From positions 1 to 24,155 of the forward strand of contig DALYLJ010000033.1 of assembly GCA_031976395.1 (NCBI GenBank): a stretch of DNA of 24,155 nucleotides, given 5' to 3'. The notes under the pieces are model-generated. The model saw only the letters and a list, made by a program, of their open reading frames with translations. It did no database searches and was not told the DNA's origin. This document shows, piece by piece, positions 19,866 through 24,155 of this stretch (within the stretch, counting starts at the first letter, position 1; each line of letters opens with the position of its first letter). The stretch is from UBA11164 sp002420085 (lineage in GTDB: Bacteria > Pseudomonadota > Gammaproteobacteria > Xanthomonadales > Xanthomonadaceae). Both the position numbers and the translations under genes were made by a program.

Positions 19866-22346
19866 GTGAAACCGATCGGATCTAGCGAACCAGCGCCATT
19901 GTCCGTGTCGATCTGCGACGGCAGGCATGGGGCATGGCGCGGCTTGGTGCTGATCCTGCTGCTGGCGGCGCTGTCCGGAATCGGCCACGCGCAGGCCGAA
20001 CCGGGCGTGCTCGCCGCCCACGGCCGGTTCGAGGCCGACCAGTCCGTGCAGCAGATCGCGGACCGTCGCATCGGCTTCCTGCCGATTGCCCTCGACGCGC
20101 CACTGGCCCTGTCGGCCGCCGAGGGTGGACGCCACTGGCTGCGCATCGCACCGCATGGTGAGTCCGGACACTGGCTGGCATCGGGCGCGCCGGCGGTGCT
20201 GACCGTCGAGCGGGTGCCATTGCAATGGCTGCGTCTGCACTGGCAGGAGGCCGGCCGCTGGCAGAGTCAAACCCTGGTGGCCTTCGGTCCGTTGGCGGCA
20301 CCCGCAGGGCAGGCCAGTACAGCGCACGGCGCGGCGGATTCCGAATCGGCCGCCGGACCCGACGCGCCAGGCGCAGTCGATCCATATCCGAAGCCAGGAG
20401 ATCCAGTTCCCGATTCGCCGCCGCTGTCGGCGCCACAGAACCCACCCCCGGACGAGACGGGCGCACGGGACGGCGGGTCGGATGATTCCGTCGCCCTGCG
20501 CTTCGCGTTCGACCTGCCGGTCACGGGCGGCCAGCCGGTGTTCCTGGAAGTAGCCACCCTGGCCGATGTCAGCCTGACGCCGCGCATCCTGGCTGGCAGC
20601 GAATTCGAGCGTGAGGATCGCCGAGCCGCCCTGCGTCTGGTCGCCATCTTCACCGTCCTGGCCGTGCTGGCGGTCAACGCCGGCCTGCTGGCGCTGGCCT
20701 TGCGGGCGCCGAGCTTTTTCCGGCTGATGCTGTTCATCGTCGCGCTGATCGCCCTGCTGGCGGCACTCGATGGCCTGCTCTACCGGGTGCCGGTGCTGGC
20801 CCTGTTCGGCGGCACGGGCGCGCTCGGGGTGATCGCCCTGGCCCATGGGGTGGCGGCGGCCCTGTTCTGCGTGCTGCGTGACAACCTCGCAGCACGGACC
20901 GGCCCGACCTGGCTCGGTCGAGTCGTGATCGCCCTGCCGTGGCTGTTCGCGGCACTGGCCGGGGTCGCCCTGGCGATGCCGGACCGGCTCACCTGGCTGG
21001 TCCATCGCGGTTCCGTGACGATCTGGATCATCAGCGGCCTGCTGGCCCTGGTCGCCGCTACACTGGCGGCCAGGCGGGGGCCGTCAGTGGCGCGCCTGCT
21101 GCTGCCGGTCTGGCTGGGACTGATCGGGATCGGAATCGCCAGGGTGGCCTGGGGAATCGGACTGTTGCCGAGTGCCGCCTGGGTGGTCGATGGCTTCCAG
21201 GTCGCGGTGACGGCCTCGGTGTTCCTGCTATCGATCGCCCAGACCAGTCGGGTGGCGGCCTTCCGGCGCGAGCATGAGCAGGTACGCCAGGTCAAGGCAC
21301 AGGCCGATGCCAGCCTGCAACTCGAACAGGCCCGGCGCCGGTTTTCCGATGCCCTGGCCTTGGCATTGCGGGCATCGCCGCATGGCGAGTTGGAGTGGGT
21401 CGCGTTCCGGCGCCTGCTGGAGGCCCTGAAAACCCAGATTCCCCAGCAGGGCGCAGCGGTGGTCGCGTTCGGCTACCACGAACTGGACCTGATGCTGACC
21501 GAACCGCTGGCCAAGAAGCCGGAATACGCCAAGCTGCTGGCCGACCGACTGGGCTCGTTGCGCTCGCTGGCGCGGGCACGCACCCCGGTGCAGCTTGCCA
21601 TCGCCGCCGATGGTGAAGGGGTCTACTCGGCCGGCACCTATGCCGTGGCGCCACTGCCGGTCGCCAAGCCTGGCTGGGGCGTGGTGCTGATCGAACGCGA
21701 GCCGGGCCAGGATTTCCGACCCGAGGAACTGGATGCCGTAGCCGAGTTTGCCAGGGTCACCTGCATCGCCGCCGACGAGGCCGGCGCCTCGGTCGAACTG
21801 AAACGTCGGGCCGAACTGGATCCGCTGACCGGCACCCTCAATCGGCGCGCCCTGGAGGCACGGCTGACCGAGGCGATGGCATCCGCTGGCCAGCGGCGCG
21901 AACCGCTGTCCCTGCTGTTCCTCGATCTCGACCACTTCAAGCAGGTCAATGACCGTTACGGCCATCATGTCGGCGACGACTGCCTGTGCCGGCTGGTCGA
22001 AGTGGTGCGCCGCGAAGTCGGCATCGAACATGTGTTCGGCCGCTATGGCGGCGAGGAATTCGTGGTGTTCCTGCCGGATGTTCCGGCCGATCGCGCGCGG
22101 GCGATCGCCGAGCGCATCCGGATCGCCATCGCCCAGGAGCGGATCGAAGTGGCCGATCCATCGTTGCGGCTGACGGTCAGCATCGGCGTCGCCGCGCGAT
22201 TGAACGATGAAAGCGAACCGAAGCATCTGATCGAGCGCGCCGACAAGGCGCTGTACATGGCCAAGAACGCCGGCCGCGATCGCGTCTGCGTGGCGCCCGG
22301 CAGCAGTTTCGTCGGCCGCAGCGACGCGGCCACCGACCATCCGTGA
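19866..22346 (+). CDS. 7TM-DISM membrane diguanylate cyclase (GGDEF) with GAF-like domain
   Basis: This is an 826-residue protein. It starts at GTG 19866 with AGGAGG five bases upstream; a CGCCGC-T-GCGGCG dyad at 19840-19852 sits just before it. A signal peptide (LVLILLLAALSGIGHAQA) is at about 27-44. The periplasmic sensor domain is at about 45-255, interrupted by a Pro/Ala/Asp-rich insert at about 141-207. Seven membrane helices lie at about 258-460. A coiled helix (HEQVRQVKAQADASLQLEQARRR) is followed by a GAF-like region at about 500-635. The GGDEF domain is at about 650-812 with DPLTGTLNRRAL, FLDLDHFKQVND and the active site GGEEF at 728-732. The RxxD inhibitory site expected five residues before GGEEF is absent (GIEH), so product inhibition may be lost. 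It makes c-di-GMP from GTP in response to a periplasmic ligand. Confidence 0.93.
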   Translation: MKPIGSSEPAPLSVSICDGRHGAWRGLVLILLLAALSGIGHAQAEPGVLAAHGRFEADQSVQQIADRRIGFLPIALDAPLALSAAEGGRHWLRIAPHGESGHWLASGAPAVLTVERVPLQWLRLHWQEAGRWQSQTLVAFGPLAAPAGQASTAHGAADSESAAGPDAPGAVDPYPKPGDPVPDSPPLSAPQNPPPDETGARDGGSDDSVALRFAFDLPVTGGQPVFLEVATLADVSLTPRILAGSEFEREDRRAALRLVAIFTVLAVLAVNAGLLALALRAPSFFRLMLFIVALIALLAALDGLLYRVPVLALFGGTGALGVIALAHGVAAALFCVLRDNLAARTGPTWLGRVVIALPWLFAALAGVALAMPDRLTWLVHRGSVTIWIISGLLALVAATLAARRGPSVARLLLPVWLGLIGIGIARVAWGIGLLPSAAWVVDGFQVAVTASVFLLSIAQTSRVAAFRREHEQVRQVKAQADASLQLEQARRRFSDALALALRASPHGELEWVAFRRLLEALKTQIPQQGAAVVAFGYHELDLMLTEPLAKKPEYAKLLADRLGSLRSLARARTPVQLAIAADGEGVYSAGTYAVAPLPVAKPGWGVVLIEREPGQDFRPEELDAVAEFARVTCIAADEAGASVELKRRAELDPLTGTLNRRALEARLTEAMASAGQRREPLSLLFLDLDHFKQVNDRYGHHVGDDCLCRLVEVVRREVGIEHVFGRYGGEEFVVFLPDVPADRARAIAERIRIAIAQERIEVADPSLRLTVSIGVAARLNDESEPKHLIERADKALYMAKNAGRDRVCVAPGSSFVGRSDAATDHP

Positions 22347-23257
22347 CCGGCCCGGCCGCACTGGCTCGCCTGCTGCTCGGTGCCGCCTGCATCAGCACGG
22401 CGGCACCACTGGCCAGTGCCTCCGGCCTGCCTGCCAGCGTCTCGGCGTTCTGGCGGATGGCGCTGGCCGCGATCGTGTTGCTCGGGCTTCTGCGGCTGAC
22501 CCGGCGTTGGCGGCCAGTGGCAGCGCGCGACTGGGCCTGGCTGGCCCTGCCGGCCGTGGCATTCGCCGCCGATCTCTGGTTCTGGCATCGCAGCATCGCC
22601 GCGATCGGACCGGGGCTTTCGACCCTGCTTGCCAACTTTCAGGTATTCGCCCTGGCCCTGGCCGGATGGCTGCTGTACCGCGAGCGCTTGACTGCCCGCT
22701 ACCTCGGCGGACTGGTACTGGCCGCCGTCGGACTGTGGCTGCTGCTCGGCCGGGGCTGGCATGAAACCACGGCCGGCTATCGCGGTGGCGTCTGGTTTGG
22801 CCTGGCCACCGCCGTCGCCTATGCCGTCTACCTGCTGGTGTTTCGCCATGTCCGACGGTTCGGAGTAGCCGTGCCGGCGGTGCAGTCGCTGGCGATGATC
22901 ACCCTCCTGTGCGTACCGATGTTGGCGATCGCCACCGGCATCGAAGGCCGATCACTGGCGATCGACTCGGTCCGGGCATTGCTGGCCGTGCTCGCCCTGG
23001 CCATCCTGGCGCAATGCCTGGGCTGGTGGCTGATCGCCGAAGCGATGCCACGCCTGTCCGCCTCGGTGGTCGGCCTGGGCCTGTTGTTGCAACCGCTGCT
23101 GGCCTTCATCCAGGACGTTCTGCTGTTCGCCCGCGCCACCTCGCACAGCGACTGGCTCGGCCTGGCATTGGCGCTGGTCGGCATCTTCTTGGGCGCAACC
23201 GGCATCGCCCGAACCGACCCCAACGCATCGGCCACCCCCGATCGAGGTCGAGCGTGA
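22343..23257 (+). CDS. EamA/DMT family transporter, overlapping the diguanylate cyclase
   Basis: This is a 304-residue integral membrane protein with about ten helices in two EamA halves. The first half contains RLLLGAACISTAAPLASAS and FAADLWFWHRSIAAIGPGLSTLLANFQVF, the family helix 3-4 region. The second begins near GGVWFGLATAVAYAVYLLVF and ends LGLALALVGIFLGATGIA. The GTG at 22343 overlaps the cyclase stop (GTGA), so the two are translationally coupled, although no functional link is evident. The substrate is unknown. It is not closely similar to the EamA protein at 5539-6447, judged by eye. Confidence 0.9.
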   Translation: MTGPAALARLLLGAACISTAAPLASASGLPASVSAFWRMALAAIVLLGLLRLTRRWRPVAARDWAWLALPAVAFAADLWFWHRSIAAIGPGLSTLLANFQVFALALAGWLLYRERLTARYLGGLVLAAVGLWLLLGRGWHETTAGYRGGVWFGLATAVAYAVYLLVFRHVRRFGVAVPAVQSLAMITLLCVPMLAIATGIEGRSLAIDSVRALLAVLALAILAQCLGWWLIAEAMPRLSASVVGLGLLLQPLLAFIQDVLLFARATSHSDWLGLALALVGIFLGATGIARTDPNASATPDRGRA

Positions 23258-23292
23258 TCGAATCCTCGACATCACCGGCGCTATCCTGAGTC

Positions 23293-23309
23293 ACCGCCGA
23301 ATCGGCGGT
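23293..23309. terminator. Short GC-rich hairpin between the EamA gene and msrA
   Basis: ACCGCCG and CGGCGGT pair exactly around a 3-base AAT loop, 35 bases after the transporter stop. There is no T-tract; it may be a weak terminator or a leader structure for msrA. Confidence 0.4.
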
Positions 23310-23350
23310 TCGATCGGCCAACCGCAACCCACCCGCACGGAGTCGAAGCC

Positions 23351-23998
23351 ATGACCCTCGGAGTCTCGATCGGCGCCTTCAAGCAGCGCCTGCCCTCTCC
23401 CGAACGGGCATTGCCGGGCCGGGCCACCCCGATCGCCATCACCGATCGCCACCACGTCCATGGTCGGCCACTGACCCATGTCCCGGAAGGCTGTGCCGTC
23501 GCAGTGTTCGGCATGGGCTGTTTCTGGGGCGCCGAACGGCTGTTCTGGTCCGTGCCGGGCGTCGAGACCACCGCCGTCGGCTATGCCGGCGACATCACCC
23601 CGAATCCGACCTATGCAGAGGTCTGCACCGGACTGACCGGACATGCCGAAGTGGTGCGCGTGGTATTCGACCCCGCACGTTGCCCGTACCCGCACCTGCT
23701 GCGGCGGTTCTGGGAAAGCCACGACCCGACCCAGGGCATGCGCCAGGGCAATGATGTCGGCAGCCAATACCGGTCGCTGATCCTGTGTGCCGACCCCGAT
23801 CAGTTCGCCCTCGCCGAAGCCAGCCGCAGCGCCTTCTCCCAACGCCTGGCCGCCGCCGGCTGGCCAGCCACCATCAGCACCGAGATCGTCCACCCGGCAC
23901 CCCCATTTCATTTTGCCGAAGACGACCACCAGCAGTACCTGTCCAAACACCCCGCCGGCTATTGCGGACTGTCCGGCACAGGCATCCGCTGCGACTGA
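23351..23998 (+). CDS. msrA: Peptide-methionine (S)-S-oxide reductase
   Basis: This 215-residue enzyme reduces S-methionine sulfoxide in proteins. The catalytic motif GMGCFWGAERLF has Cys57. The N-terminal extension (residues 1-48) resembles the E. coli type (LPSPERALPGRATPI). VGYAGDITPNPTYAEVCTGLTGHAEVVRV and FWESHDPTQGMRQGNDVGSQYRS are the core blocks. Two resolving cysteines lie at the end: Cys205 (AGYCGLSG) and Cys214 (IRC near the C-terminus), so it is likely a three-cysteine, thioredoxin-recycled enzyme. The ATG at 23351 has GGAG 9 bases upstream. It is transcribed alone or read through from the EamA gene 93 bases upstream. Confidence 0.97.
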   Translation: MTLGVSIGAFKQRLPSPERALPGRATPIAITDRHHVHGRPLTHVPEGCAVAVFGMGCFWGAERLFWSVPGVETTAVGYAGDITPNPTYAEVCTGLTGHAEVVRVVFDPARCPYPHLLRRFWESHDPTQGMRQGNDVGSQYRSLILCADPDQFALAEASRSAFSQRLAAAGWPATISTEIVHPAPPFHFAEDDHQQYLSKHPAGYCGLSGTGIRCD

Positions 23999-24036
23999 GC
24001 CGCGAACGGTTCTCGCGCTCGCTGCGACCAGCGTTC

Positions 24037-24080
24037 CCTTCTCCCTCCGGGAGAAGGTGGCCCGAAGGGCCGGATGAGGG
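24037..24080. repeat. Double-hairpin REP-like repeat
   Basis: CCTTCTCCC (24037-24045) and GGGAGAAGG (24049-24057) form a perfect 9-bp hairpin with a TCC loop. Next, GGCCC (24059-24063) and GGGCC (24067-24071) pair around GAA, and it ends with GGATGAGGG. This arrangement (a GAGAAGGTGG hairpin, a GC hairpin, GGATGAGGG) is a widespread intergenic repeat in Xanthomonadaceae as I recall it. It lies 39 bases after msrA and may end its transcript. The remaining bases to 24155 show no gene. Confidence 0.8.
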
Positions 24081-24155
24081 ACGCAACCCGCAGCACGACT
24101 GAGTGGCCCATTCCAGAGGCCGCGCGACGACCACAAGCAGCCGGCGCTCGATGTT

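Noticed and set aside
19452..21005. 517-codon minus-strand frame opposite the diguanylate cyclase N-terminus
   Set aside because: It is Gln/Arg-rich low complexity, crosses the boundary between two real plus-strand genes, and has no motif.
24037..24080. Insertion-sequence end
   Set aside because: There is no transposase or target duplication in view; the paired hairpins fit a REP-like intergenic repeat better.

Overview
The window is a GC-rich, gene-dense piece of what looks like a gammaproteobacterial chromosome. The best guess is the Lysobacterales (Xanthomonadales) or a close relative. The evidence is a divergent DNA polymerase III psi subunit (HolD, a gammaproteobacterial protein) directly upstream of rimI, an H-NS protein of the short TWSGRG type, a DUF4124 protein, an OmpR/EnvZ-like pair, and at the right edge a double-hairpin repeat of a kind I recall from Xanthomonadaceae genomes. 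The organism is inferred; there is no rRNA or other phylogenetic marker here. I found no tRNA, rRNA, CRISPR array, insertion sequence, phage gene or toxin-antitoxin pair.

Layout. 1-1573 (minus): a BlaI-type repressor and the N-terminal half of a BlaR1/M56 membrane peptidase with overlapping start and stop, preceded by an unrecognised small periplasmic protein. 1842-5408 (minus): a tightly overlapping four-gene MCE lipid-transport operon (STAS-MlaE permease, ATPase, MlaD-type MCE protein, auxiliary lipoprotein). 5539-6447 (minus): an EamA transporter. 6666-7916 (plus): a single-chain ThrE-type exporter. 7917-8423: a non-coding stretch with hairpins and a GATCGGAT cluster. 8424-8732 (minus): an H-NS protein. 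9154-11321 (plus): the OmpR/EnvZ-like pair. 11416-13104 (plus): a GMC oxidoreductase. 13220-14920 (minus): proS. 15142-15573 (minus): a DUF4124 protein. 15849-17457 (plus): an overlapping operon pssA-holD-rimI. 17474-19186 (minus): glnS. 19441-19740 (plus): a DUF2007 protein. 19866-23257 (plus): a membrane diguanylate cyclase overlapping a second EamA transporter. 23351-23998 (plus): msrA, followed by the double-hairpin repeat.

How the genes work together. Much of the window concerns the cell envelope: an MCE-type lipid transporter, phosphatidylserine synthesis (PssA), an envelope-sensing two-component system, a BlaR/BlaI-type membrane protease and repressor, and a periplasm-facing c-di-GMP synthase. 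The rest is core housekeeping (ProS, GlnS, HolD, RimI, MsrA). I see no convincing undescribed multi-gene system. The points most worth checking are the operator-like repeats around the ompR promoter and upstream of the GMC gene, the BlaI-type dyad, the GATCGGAT cluster, the divergent HolD, and the diguanylate cyclase that appears to lack an inhibitory site.
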